A stretch of DNA of 64,000 nt, taken from the NCBI RefSeq assembly GCF_018417475.1, contig NZ_CP054856.1, positions 1,395,001 through 1,459,000 of the forward strand, in the 5' to 3' direction. This DNA is from Novosphingobium decolorationis. Its GTDB lineage: Bacteria; Pseudomonadota; Alphaproteobacteria; Sphingomonadales; Sphingomonadaceae. This document shows positions 22,095 through 30,165 of this stretch, one piece after another. The position numbers and the translations under genes are program-made. Below the pieces are notes generated by a model. That model worked only from the letters and a program-made list of their open reading frames with translations. It ran no database searches and was not told the origin of the DNA. Within the stretch, counting starts at the first letter, position 1; every line of letters begins with the position of its first letter.

Positions 22095-22720
22095 CAAGGG
22101 GCCATCGCCCCTTGCCCCCAAAACGGGCAACCTCACCTTTCGCGACCACCGCAGCGCGCGAAGGGTGAGGTCGACAGTTCGGGGAGCCCGAGGGCGATGG
22201 CCCTCGGAAAGTTCCTCTGTCCCGCTTTCGCCAGGAAAAAAGCAAAACAAGACAACCCAGATTCAAGGGGCCATCGCCCTTTGACCCCGAAACGGGCAAC
22301 CTCACCTTTCGCGGCCACCGCAGCGCGCGAAGGGTGAGGTCGACAGTTCGGGGAGCCCGAGGGCGATGGCCCTCGGAAAAGTCCTCTTTCCCGCTTTCGC
22401 CAGGAAAAAAGCAAAACAAGACAACCCAAATTCAAGGGGCCATCACCACTTGCCCCCAAAACGGGCAACCTCACCTTTCGCGGCCACCGCAGCGCGCGAA
22501 GGGTGAGGTCGACAGTTCGGGGAGCCCGAGGGCGATGGCCCTCGGAAAAGTCCTCTTTCCCGCTTTCGCCAGGAAAAAAGCAAAGCAAGACAACCCAGAT
22601 TCAAGGGGCCATCGCCCCTTGACCCCGAAACGGGCAACCTCACCTTTCGCAACCACCGCAGCGCGCGAAGGGTGAGGTTGGCAATTCGGGCAGCCGGAGG
22701 GCTACGGCCCTCGGCCCCGA
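22095..22720 (+). repeat. tandem array of four palindromic elements, 169-bp period
   Basis: The 113-bp element recurs at 22095, 22264, 22433 and 22602, exactly 169 nt apart each time, with a 56-bp spacer that is itself conserved (it contains CGCTTTCGCCAGGAAAAAAG). Each unit has a left hairpin CAAGGGGCCATCGCCCCTTG, a central inverted repeat CCTCACCTTTCGCG / CGCGAAGGGTGAGG, and a right hairpin CCGAGGGCGATGGCCCTCGG. The fourth unit ends in a diverged right hairpin and lacks the spacer. The array fills most of the 823-nt gap between the 95-aa gene and the TonB receptor. Confidence 0.97.
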
Positions 22721-22737
22721 CCTTCCTCATACCCATG

Positions 22738-22772
22738 AAAAAGGGGCGCCGGACAGATGCCCGGCGCCCCCA
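22738..22772 (-). terminator. Rho-independent terminator of TonB receptor gene
   Basis: On the minus strand GGGGGCGCCGGG / CCGGCGCCCC forms a strong stem followed by TTTTT. It lies about 30 nt after the receptor stop codon. Confidence 0.9.
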
Positions 22773-22804
22773 ATTCGCGTGGACTTTCGTCCCGGTTGCA
22801 GACC

Positions 22805-25651
22805 TTAGAAGGTCATGCGGCCCGAGATGAAGAAGTCGCGGCCCAGCACGTCGTAGACACCCGGCCAGGTGTTGGTCTGCTGCTGGTTGTCGCCCATCGT
22901 CGGCGGCTGCTTGTCGAACAGGTTGTTGACACCTGCGGTCAGCGAGAAGTTCTCGGTCACGTCGGCCGAGAAGGTGAGGTCGAACTGGTCGTACGAGCTC
23001 AGACGCTCCACCGCATAGGGGGTCGTGTCATCGTCATCCTTGACCGCACCCACATGGCGCCAGCGCAGGCTGGTGGTGAGCGGGCCGTCGATGAAGCTCA
23101 GACGCGAGGTCCACTTCCACTTCGGCGTGGGCGTACCGCAGGCCAGATTGCCGAAGGCTCCGGCGCACTGGTACTGTTCCTCGGGGTTGCTCGCGACCGG
23201 GATGTAGATGTTGTCGATCGTGTAGTTGCCGAGGAAGTTGAACGAAATCCGCGCATCTTCGCTGAGTAGACCACCGCCGAGGCTGGTGATGTAGCTCAGC
23301 TCGAAGTCGAGACCCTGAACCTTCAGACCACCGGTGTTGGCCGCGAGGATCGAGGGAACGTTCTCGCCGTCCATGATACCATTGGCGTTACGGGTACCGA
23401 TGATTGCCTGGCAGTACTCGTTATTGATGTCCTGGAAGACGTTGTAGCACAGATTGAGCGTGTTGCTCAGACCGCCGCCGTAGTCACCGATCGCGCCATC
23501 GACCTTGATCTTGTACCAGTCCAGCGTGGCGGTGAAACCGGGGAAGAAGGTCGGGGTCACGACCACACCGGCCGTCCAGGAGTCGGAGGTTTCTTCCTGA
23601 AGGTTCGGATTGCCGCCGAACAGGCCCTGGATCTGCGAGTTGGGCTGTACGGCCGCGGTGAACACCGCGGAGGACGGAACACCGGTGGCGATACAGAGAT
23701 CGCGCACGACATCAGTGCGGTTTTCGGCCGGCTGACGCGACGAACACGGGTCGGTTGCACCCGGGAAGCCCTGGGCGAGACCACCGAACAGTTCCTGGAC
23801 GTTCGGTGCACGAACCGCACGCTGGTACTGACCACGGAAGGTCACGTCGGGAATCGGCGCGTATTCGATGCCACCCGCATAGGCCCACACGCCGCCCACG
23901 GCGCCGAGCGAGTAGTCGGAGTAGCGCACGGCGCCCGACAGTTCGAGGCGGTAGATGCCGGGCGTGTCGGTGACCAGCGGGAGACGCAGCTCGCCGAAGA
24001 TTTCCTTCACATCGTAGGCACCCTCTGTCGGGTTACCGGCGTTGAAGCCGATCACGTCACCCGAGGAGAGCGCGGTGTCGGGGATGAACTCCGACGAAAC
24101 GCGGCGGTATTCCGCACCGATCGCGAAGCCGATATCATCGCGGCTCATGCCGGTGTTGAACAGCGAACCGCTGATCACGCCCGAGGCAACCTGCAGGGTC
24201 GAGATCTCGGTGTTCTGCGCGGTGATCGAGATCGCATCCACCATCTCCTGGGTCAGGGTACCCGGGCCGTAGATGTTGATGTCCGTCCCGGTGCCATCGA
24301 GGCCAGCCTGGAAGGCCGAACGCGACACGTTGCCGGTCTGGATGTTCGAGTTCCGCGTACGCGCGAACATGTAGTACGCATCGTAGTTGATGTTGCTGGT
24401 GATTTCACCACGCGCACCGAGCAGGACGCGGAAGGCGTTGCGCTCGTCGAGCGAGTTGCGCGCGCCCACTTCGGCGGTACGGCGGGTCACCGACATGCGG
24501 ACCAGACCGTCACCATCGGTGTCGAGCTGGTTCATCGCAGCCGCATCGGCAGCCGAGATGAACTGCGAGGCCGTCGCCACGTCGATGTTGAACGTGCCGG
24601 TCACCGGGGTGGCGGCGAGCTCGTTGGCAACGCGGTTGTTGACGAACGAGACTTCGGCGTAGGCGGTGTGGCCGTCCGAGAATTCGTAGTCCGCGTAGCC
24701 ACCCATCAGGTAGCGTTCCTGCGGAACCATCAGGTAGTTGACGGGACCGTAGTTATAAAGGTCGCTCGCGGTGCGAGGACGGCTGGAACCGGGCGTTTCG
24801 TAGAAGGCGCCAGGCGAGCAGAAGATATTGCCGGTCGGGCACAATTGCGCGGTCGGATCGTCCGAGGAAGTCGGGAGGACCGAGGTAAAGCGGCCCTGCG
24901 GGGTCGTGGCCGAGCCGCCTGGGACGATGTTACCTTCGTAGTCGTCCCAGTTCACGTTTTCCGAGAACTTGCGGGCACCGGCGAAGACGTCCTTGCGGTC
25001 GTAGTATTCGCCATAGACGGTGGCGTGGCCGCGGCCGTCGGCGAATTCGCCGCCGAAGGCGAAGTTGGCAGTCAGGCGCTGGCCGTCGCCACGGCTGGTG
25101 ACACCGTACTGCGCACCCATTTCAAGGCCCTGCACGTCCTTGAGGCGGAAGTTGACGACACCTGCAAGCGCGTCCGAACCGTACACGGCCGAAGCACCGC
25201 CGGTCACCACGTCGACCGACTCGATCAGGAACGAGGGGATGGTGTTGAGGTCGACGATCTGCTGGGTATCGTAGAACATCCAGCGACGGCCGTTGACGAG
25301 CACCATGGTACGGGCCGAACCCAGACCGCGCAGGTTGAGCGTCGCAACGCCGCCACCCGGGTTGTTCGAGAACGAGGTGGTGCCCGGAATGACCTGCGGC
25401 AGGGTGTTGATGACGCTTTCGACGTTCACCGCACCCGACAGGGCGAACTCTTCGCTGTCGACGACGGCAACAGGAGCTGCCGATTCCACGTTGCGGCGCG
25501 CAATGCGCGAACCGGTGACGATGATCTCGCCGCTGGGCTCGGACGCCTCGGCCGGCCCGGTCTGGGCATAGGCGTTCGTCGAGACCAGAGCCGCCGCCGC
25601 GGTCAGGCTCGTCGCGCTGATCAGCGCGGCCTTCTTCAGGTGTGTTTTCAC
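22805..25651 (-). CDS. TonB-dependent outer-membrane receptor (first)
   Basis: This 948-aa outer-membrane receptor has a signal peptide ending near STNAYAQ (residue 30). A TonB-box-like GEIIVTGSRI is followed by the plug domain (about 45-165, with ALSGAVNVESVINTLPQVIPG and YGSDALAGVVNFRLK). A long beta-barrel runs to the terminal phenylalanine (FFISGRMTF). It imports a scarce ligand using TonB/ExbBD energy; the ligand is not evident. A GTG start at 25651 is proposed because it opens directly into the signal peptide (KTHLKKAALIS) and follows AAGGGA; an ATG at 25759 would prepend 36 non-signal residues. A TTGCC-N4-TGCAA site lies about 190 nt upstream. Confidence 0.95.
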   Translation of the reverse strand: MKTHLKKAALISATSLTAAAALVSTNAYAQTGPAEASEPSGEIIVTGSRIARRNVESAAPVAVVDSEEFALSGAVNVESVINTLPQVIPGTTSFSNNPGGGVATLNLRGLGSARTMVLVNGRRWMFYDTQQIVDLNTIPSFLIESVDVVTGGASAVYGSDALAGVVNFRLKDVQGLEMGAQYGVTSRGDGQRLTANFAFGGEFADGRGHATVYGEYYDRKDVFAGARKFSENVNWDDYEGNIVPGGSATTPQGRFTSVLPTSSDDPTAQLCPTGNIFCSPGAFYETPGSSRPRTASDLYNYGPVNYLMVPQERYLMGGYADYEFSDGHTAYAEVSFVNNRVANELAATPVTGTFNIDVATASQFISAADAAAMNQLDTDGDGLVRMSVTRRTAEVGARNSLDERNAFRVLLGARGEITSNINYDAYYMFARTRNSNIQTGNVSRSAFQAGLDGTGTDINIYGPGTLTQEMVDAISITAQNTEISTLQVASGVISGSLFNTGMSRDDIGFAIGAEYRRVSSEFIPDTALSSGDVIGFNAGNPTEGAYDVKEIFGELRLPLVTDTPGIYRLELSGAVRYSDYSLGAVGGVWAYAGGIEYAPIPDVTFRGQYQRAVRAPNVQELFGGLAQGFPGATDPCSSRQPAENRTDVVRDLCIATGVPSSAVFTAAVQPNSQIQGLFGGNPNLQEETSDSWTAGVVVTPTFFPGFTATLDWYKIKVDGAIGDYGGGLSNTLNLCYNVFQDINNEYCQAIIGTRNANGIMDGENVPSILAANTGGLKVQGLDFELSYITSLGGGLLSEDARISFNFLGNYTIDNIYIPVASNPEEQYQCAGAFGNLACGTPTPKWKWTSRLSFIDGPLTTSLRWRHVGAVKDDDDTTPYAVERLSSYDQFDLTFSADVTENFSLTAGVNNLFDKQPPTMGDNQQQTNTWPGVYDVLGRDFFISGRMTF

Positions 25652-25835
25652 TAGTTGTGTGTCCCTTGTTGCTTCAGATCTCCCGACAGGTGCGTGACCA
25701 ATCCTGCCAGGTGACCCGGATGCCGGTGGTCCAACACGCGTTGCGCGCAGGACCGCCATGCGTCAGTTTTGTTGCGTTCTCAGGGGCGCCTTTCAATCCC
25801 ATGTTGTGCATGACGGAAAAATGACGCGACGCCTG

Positions 25836-25849
25836 TTGCCTTGTTGCAA
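25836..25849. promoter_or_regulatory. TTGCA-N4-TGCAA-type palindrome (one mismatch)
   Basis: The sequence is TTGCC-TTGT-TGCAA. It overlaps a perfect 10-bp palindrome TGTTGCAACA at 25842-25851. It lies 185 nt upstream of the receptor start codon. Confidence 0.45.
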
Positions 25850-26079
25850 CATCGCTGTGGTCGCCGATTGTTGCTGGCGTTTTGTCGGTCGATTTCCACC
25901 GCATCGCACCCCCGCACGACAAGTGCGCATGCGCTCGGTTTACAGGAGACCATCTTTCGAAAAATCACATGATCGTGAAATCTTGTTGCTTAGTGCCGAC
26001 ATTCCGCCGAGCGCGATTGACCCTTCCGCCCCCCCGACTTAATCACGCGGTTAAACAAGCCGCACCCGGATCAAGCCGA

Positions 26080-26093
26080 TTGCAAGAATGCAA
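26080..26093. promoter_or_regulatory. TTGCA-N4-TGCAA palindrome upstream of SDR gene
   Basis: The sequence TTGCA-AGAA-TGCAA has perfect 5-bp arms. It lies 66 nt upstream of the SDR start codon, a normal operator position. Confidence 0.5.
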
Positions 26094-26158
26094 CGGTGCC
26101 CCTGCCGCCCATGCTGCAAGGGCAAAATGGTGCGAGCCAAAGAAGGGAATCACAGGCC

Positions 26159-26944
26159 ATGAAACTGGCAGAGGATGCTGCAGCTATCGTCACCGGAGGG
26201 GCCTCGGGCCTGGGCGCCGCCACCGCCCGCGCCTTGCGGGCGCGGGGTGTGAAGGTCGCCCTGTTCGACCGCAATCCCGAGGCTGTCACCGCGCTGGCCG
26301 CGGAAATCGGAGCCGTCCCCTGCGTGGTCGACGTCACCGATGAGGAGAGCGTCGCGCAAGGGTTTGCCAAGGCCCGCGCGGCCAACGGGCAGGAGCGGAT
26401 CCTGGTCAACTGCGCCGGGATCGCGCCGGCCGCACGCACCGTCGGGCGCGACCGGGAAAGCGGGGCGCGCACGCGCCACGACATGGCGCTGTTCGAGGCG
26501 GCGGTCGCGATCAATCTCGTCGGGACCTTCCGGTGTTGCAGTCATGCCGCACAGGGCATGACCGCGCTGCCCCCGCAAGGGCCGGACGGCGCGCGCGGTG
26601 TCCTCATCAACACCGCCTCGATCGCGGCCGAGGACGGACAGATCGGCCAGGCCGCCTACGCCGGGTCCAAGGGCGGGGTGGCGGCGATGACGCTGCCCCT
26701 CGCGCGCGACCTCATGGCCGACGGCATCCGCGTCAACACGATCCTGCCCGGCATCTTTGCAACGCCGATGGTCGCGGGCATGCCCGAGGCCGTGCAGGAC
26801 GCGCTGGGCGCGGCCGTCCCCTTCCCCAAGCGCCTGGGCCAGCCCGAGGAATACGCGCGCCTCGCGCTGTTCATCGCCGAGAACGACTACCTCAACGCCG
26901 CCACGATCCGTCTCGACGGCGCGGTGCGCATGGGACCGAAGTAA
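26159..26944 (+). CDS. short-chain dehydrogenase/reductase, 3-hydroxyacyl-CoA dehydrogenase-like
   Basis: This 261-aa NAD(P)-dependent oxidoreductase has a cofactor motif TGGASGLG (residues 12-19), the NCAG motif (84-87), and catalytic Ser154, Tyr167 and Lys171 (YAGSK). The overall pattern, with Asp37 at the end of strand 2 (VALFDRN), suggests NAD(H) preference. It resembles the human HSD17B10/type II 3-hydroxyacyl-CoA dehydrogenase branch, so oxidation of short-chain 3-hydroxyacyl-CoA is the best guess. The start at 26159 avoids 21 extra non-homologous residues. A TetR-family regulator follows 71 nt downstream on the same strand. Confidence 0.9.
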   Translation: MKLAEDAAAIVTGGASGLGAATARALRARGVKVALFDRNPEAVTALAAEIGAVPCVVDVTDEESVAQGFAKARAANGQERILVNCAGIAPAARTVGRDRESGARTRHDMALFEAAVAINLVGTFRCCSHAAQGMTALPPQGPDGARGVLINTASIAAEDGQIGQAAYAGSKGGVAAMTLPLARDLMADGIRVNTILPGIFATPMVAGMPEAVQDALGAAVPFPKRLGQPEEYARLALFIAENDYLNAATIRLDGAVRMGPK

Positions 26945-27015
26945 AAAGCCAAGCAGAAAAAGAGAGCACGCAAAAGGGCTTGCACCATGCGGCCGGAGGG
27001 AGGAAGGGCAAGGAC

Positions 27016-27645
27016 ATGGCGGACAAACAGGATCTCAATGCCCCTCCGGGCGCGCGGGCGCTGCTGCTCGACACGGCCAGCGCGATCATGCGCGACGGCG
27101 ATGTCATCGACATCTCGCTCTCCGAACTCTCGCTGCGCTCAGGCCTCAATTCCGCGCTGGTAAAGTACTACTTCGGCAACAAGGCGGGGCTGCTCAAGGC
27201 CCTCCTCGACCGCGACTGGGAAGCCATCGTCACCTCGGTCGACGCGCTGGTCGCCAAGGACGGCTGGGCGCCCGAGGCCAAGCTGCGGCGCCATATCCTC
27301 AAGGTCGTCGACACCTTCTACGAGGTGCCCTACCTCAACCGCCTGACCATGCGCGTCATCCGCGAGAGCGACGATACCGAGGCACGCCGCATCGCCGACT
27401 GTTACCTGTCACCGATGTACCGCGCCTATGAAAGCCTGATCGGCGACGGCGTAGCGGCCGGGGTCTTCCGCCCCACCGACCCGCAGCTTTTCTACTTCAC
27501 CGTGACCGGGGCGGCCGACCGCTTCTTCTCGGCGCGCCTGGTGCTCAAGCACTGCTTCGACCAGGACACGTTGACCGAGACCCTGCGCGACCGCTATCGC
27601 GAACACACTCTCGACATCATCATGGCAGGTATCCTTGCGCGCTGA
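27016..27645 (+). CDS. TetR-family transcriptional regulator
   Basis: This 209-aa repressor-type regulator has an N-terminal helix-turn-helix (about residues 15-60; ISLSELSLRSGLNSALVKYYFGNKAGLLKAL shape, with the typical YYFGNK turn) and a helical C-terminal ligand-binding domain (about 75-209). The start is at the ATG at 27016, preceded by a purine-rich GGAGGAAGGGCAAGG. Its frame overlaps the TTG start of the next gene by 11 nt, implying coupled translation. It sits downstream of the SDR gene and may regulate it, possibly through the TTGCA palindromes; that link is a guess. Confidence 0.9.
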   Translation: MADKQDLNAPPGARALLLDTASAIMRDGDVIDISLSELSLRSGLNSALVKYYFGNKAGLLKALLDRDWEAIVTSVDALVAKDGWAPEAKLRRHILKVVDTFYEVPYLNRLTMRVIRESDDTEARRIADCYLSPMYRAYESLIGDGVAAGVFRPTDPQLFYFTVTGAADRFFSARLVLKHCFDQDTLTETLRDRYREHTLDIIMAGILAR

Positions 27646-28525
27646 AAAATCGCCGTTCTGGCACATCGGGGTCCTTGGCGGATCGGGTCTTGCGGCCGGT
27701 ATCGAACTGGAGGACGCGCAGGAGATCGAGGTCGCCAGCCCCTTCGGCAAACCCTCCGGCCCGGTCACCACCGGACGTATCGGCAACGTGCGCTTCACGT
27801 TCCTCGCCCGCCACGGCGCGGGCCACGCAATCCCGCCGTCCGAGATCAACTACCGCGCCAATATCGACGTCCTCAAGCGCTGCGGCGTCACCGACGTCGT
27901 TTCGCTTTCGGCGATCGGCTCGCTGCGCGAGGACATGGCGCCCGGGCACATGGTCATGGTCGACCAGTTCATCGACCGCACCAGCCAGCGCACCAACAGC
28001 TTCTTCGGCACCGGCCTCGTCGCCCATGTCTCGATGGCCGATCCCACTTGCGCGCGCCTGCGTGAGGCGCTGGGCGAGGCCGCGAGCCTGGCGGGCGGCC
28101 ACGTCCACACCACGGGCACCTACGTGTGCATCGAAGGCCCGCAGTTCTCCAGCCGCGCGGAAAGCCGGATGTACCAGGCCTGGGGCGCCGATGTGATCGG
28201 CATGACCGCGATGCCCGAAGCGCGCCTCGCCCGCGAAGCCGAACTCCCCTACGCCACGCTGGGCATGGTCACCGACTACGACTGCTGGCGCGAGGAGGAA
28301 GAGGGCGTGGAAGTCAGCCACGTGCTCGAAGTCATGCACAAGAACGCCGAAATCGCGCGCAAGACCGTGCGCGAACTGGCCAGGGGGCTGCCCGAACGGC
28401 GCGAGCCGGTGGGCATCGACACCGCGCTCGAATACGCACTCATCACCGCGCCCGACGCGCGCGACCCCGCCCTTGTCCGCCGCCTCGACGCCGTCGCCTG
28501 CCGCCTGTTCGGCGAGAAGGACTGA
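27635..28525 (+). CDS. mtnP: S-methyl-5'-thioadenosine phosphorylase (PNP/MTAP family)
   Basis: This 296-aa enzyme is a trimeric-type purine nucleoside phosphorylase family member. It phosphorolyses 5'-methylthioadenosine to adenine and methylthioribose-1-phosphate in methionine salvage. Landmarks are GVLGGSGL near the N-terminus, FLARHGAGHAIPPSEINYRAN (family phosphate/base site region, about 49-69), TTGTYVCIEGPQFSSRAES and NxGMTAMPEA-like VIGMTAMPEARLA, then VTDYDCW. The start appears to be TTG at 27635, inside the TetR gene, with AGGT five nt upstream; the first family-like residues follow at once. Inosine or guanosine phosphorylase activity cannot be fully excluded. A half repeat element lies just downstream. 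Confidence 0.92.
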   Translation: MRAEKSPFWHIGVLGGSGLAAGIELEDAQEIEVASPFGKPSGPVTTGRIGNVRFTFLARHGAGHAIPPSEINYRANIDVLKRCGVTDVVSLSAIGSLREDMAPGHMVMVDQFIDRTSQRTNSFFGTGLVAHVSMADPTCARLREALGEAASLAGGHVHTTGTYVCIEGPQFSSRAESRMYQAWGADVIGMTAMPEARLAREAELPYATLGMVTDYDCWREEEEGVEVSHVLEVMHKNAEIARKTVRELARGLPERREPVGIDTALEYALITAPDARDPALVRRLDAVACRLFGEKD

Positions 28526-28549
28526 GACAGAAACCAGAAGGTAGATGTT

Positions 28550-28600
28550 CCGAGGGCCATCGCCCTCGGGCTCCCCAAACTGTCGAGCACAGCGCACGAG
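28550..28600 (-). repeat. half palindromic element (type-A end only)
   Basis: The hairpin CCGAGGGCCATCGCCCTCGG (28550-28569) is followed by GCTCCCCAAACTGTCGAGC, the inverted form of the family's right end. No left end follows. It is located 24 nt after mtnP. The remainder of 28526-28837 has no gene. Confidence 0.85.
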
Positions 28601-28837
28601 GCCGATCACGGCCGACAACGCCCCTACATTCCCGTCCAGCACCTCAATTCCATTGCTCGCGAGCAGCCATTCGCGAAGCATGAGCCAAGCCCTTCGCCGC
28701 GAAAAAAGCTTCCGGTCTGCGAACGACCAGTTTCATTCCTTTGGGATATTCGCAATTCCTCTTTCAGGAAATGGATGCGTTCATCTCAGGACTTCTCTAA
28801 AGCTATAGCCTTTCAGTCGTACTGAGGTAGGGGCGTC

Positions 28838-29869
28838 GTGCAGGGAAAGTCGCGCTCGAAACTCATATTCCGATCAAGCGTTGCCGTCGTCTTGATAGTG
28901 GTCATGGCGATTTACTTCGCCAATGCGTCATGGCTTGCACCAAGCCCCGAAGGGCGACCGTTGCTGCTTGCCCATCGCGGGGTGCATCAGCTTTATGACA
29001 GAGCCGGTATCGACAAAGAGAGTTGCACGGCAACGCGTATTTTCCCGCCAACCAATCGCCTGCTGGAAAATACGATCCCGTCGATCGCTGCCAGTTTCGA
29101 CAGGGGCGCGGATATTCTGGAAATCGATATCCATCCGACGAGGGATGGTGACTTCGCCGTCTTTCACGATTGGACGCTCGATTGTCGGACCAATGGGACC
29201 GGGGTCACCCGCGATCATTCGATGCCAGAGCTGAAAGCGCTGGATATAGGCTGGGGCTATACGGCCGATGGCGGGAAGTCATACCCGTTCCGGGGGGAAG
29301 GCATAGGGATGATGCCAAGCCTGTCAGAAATCTTGGAGGCGTTTCCCGATCGACGCTTTCTCCTGAACATCAAGAGCCGTTCCTCTCGCGAAGCTGAGCA
29401 GCTATTCGCCTACCTGACGGCTCACGACATCGACATTGGCCGACAGATCATGGTCTACGGTCACGAGCGCCCGATCCGTGTCTGGCGAGAGTTGACTTCC
29501 GACGGATGGGCTTTCTCCAAAGCTTCCTTGAAGTCCTGCACGATTGCCTATGAGAAGCTGGGCTGGTCCGGCTCTGTCCCTTCCGAATGCAAGGACGGCG
29601 TAATCGCCGTGCCGATCGCATGGCGCAACTTCTACTGGGGCTGGCCCAATCGTTTCCTTCAAAGGATGTCGGCTTCCAACACTCAGGTTATATTGCTTGG
29701 CGATGTGCAAAGCGAAAATGGTGCACCTGGTATTACTGACCCCGCTGATCTTGCCGCCATTCCTCACGGGTTTCGTGGAATTATCTGGACGGACAGCATC
29801 GAGGAGGTTGGTCCGGCATGGAAGAAGCTACGGCCGGGAACGGATCACGCCACGTCAGCTGGCAACTAG
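28838..29869 (+). CDS. membrane-anchored glycerophosphodiester phosphodiesterase family protein
   Basis: This 343-aa protein has one N-terminal hydrophobic helix (about residues 13-29) and then a GDPD TIM-barrel. Family landmarks are LLLAHRGVH (His46 and Arg47), ENTIPSI, LEIDIHPTRDGDFAVFHD (metal ligands Glu/Asp and the second His) and a later FLLNIK. The family splits glycerophosphodiesters into glycerol-3-phosphate and alcohol, here probably on the periplasmic side. It uses a GTG start with GAGG upstream. Its codons are visibly AT-richer at third positions than its neighbours, suggesting a different history or recent transfer. Confidence 0.88.
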   Translation: MQGKSRSKLIFRSSVAVVLIVVMAIYFANASWLAPSPEGRPLLLAHRGVHQLYDRAGIDKESCTATRIFPPTNRLLENTIPSIAASFDRGADILEIDIHPTRDGDFAVFHDWTLDCRTNGTGVTRDHSMPELKALDIGWGYTADGGKSYPFRGEGIGMMPSLSEILEAFPDRRFLLNIKSRSSREAEQLFAYLTAHDIDIGRQIMVYGHERPIRVWRELTSDGWAFSKASLKSCTIAYEKLGWSGSVPSECKDGVIAVPIAWRNFYWGWPNRFLQRMSASNTQVILLGDVQSENGAPGITDPADLAAIPHGFRGIIWTDSIEEVGPAWKKLRPGTDHATSAGN

Positions 29870-30006
29870 CCAAGGCCAACAAGGGTGAGGAGGTACGCGT
29901 CCGCTTTCCCCCACTTCAGATGTTCCAACCGATGCCGAATGTGTACGCGCGGCCTTCGGTCCCTGATCGGGAACAGCGAACGAAGGAGACTGGAAAGACC
30001 TCTTCT

Positions 30007-30119
30007 CAAGGGGCCATCGCGCCTTGCCCCCAGAATGAGCGACCTCACCTCTCTGCGCTACAGCGGCGCGCGAAAGGTGCGCCAGACAGTATGGGGAGCC
30101 CGAGGGCAATGGCCCTCGG
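30007..30119 (+). repeat. 113-bp palindromic element, full copy
   Basis: The left hairpin is CAAGGGGCCATCGCGCCTTG (30007-30026, one mismatch) and the right hairpin is CCGAGGGCAATGGCCCTCGG (30100-30119). It lies between the convergent phosphodiesterase and TPR-oxygenase genes. Confidence 0.9.
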
Positions 30120-30165
30120 AATTCCTTCTTCCTTTCCCCTGCCCTTCTCGAAAGCTCTGTAAGCC

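Larger units (their letters stand above)
25652..26158. other. divergent intergenic region between TonB receptor and SDR gene
   Basis: There is no gene in these 507 nt. The region is AT-richer than average and holds two TTGCA-N4-TGCAA-type palindromes (25836-25849 and 26080-26093), so it probably contains both divergent promoters. Confidence 0.6.

Noticed and set aside
22095..22720. CRISPR array
   Set aside because: There are four regularly spaced repeats, but the repeated unit is 113 bp and palindromic, the 56-bp spacers are nearly identical to each other, and no cas gene is in the window.
25652..25760. cobalamin riboswitch upstream of the first TonB receptor
   Set aside because: No B12-box or the expected stem arrangement is visible; the leader is short.
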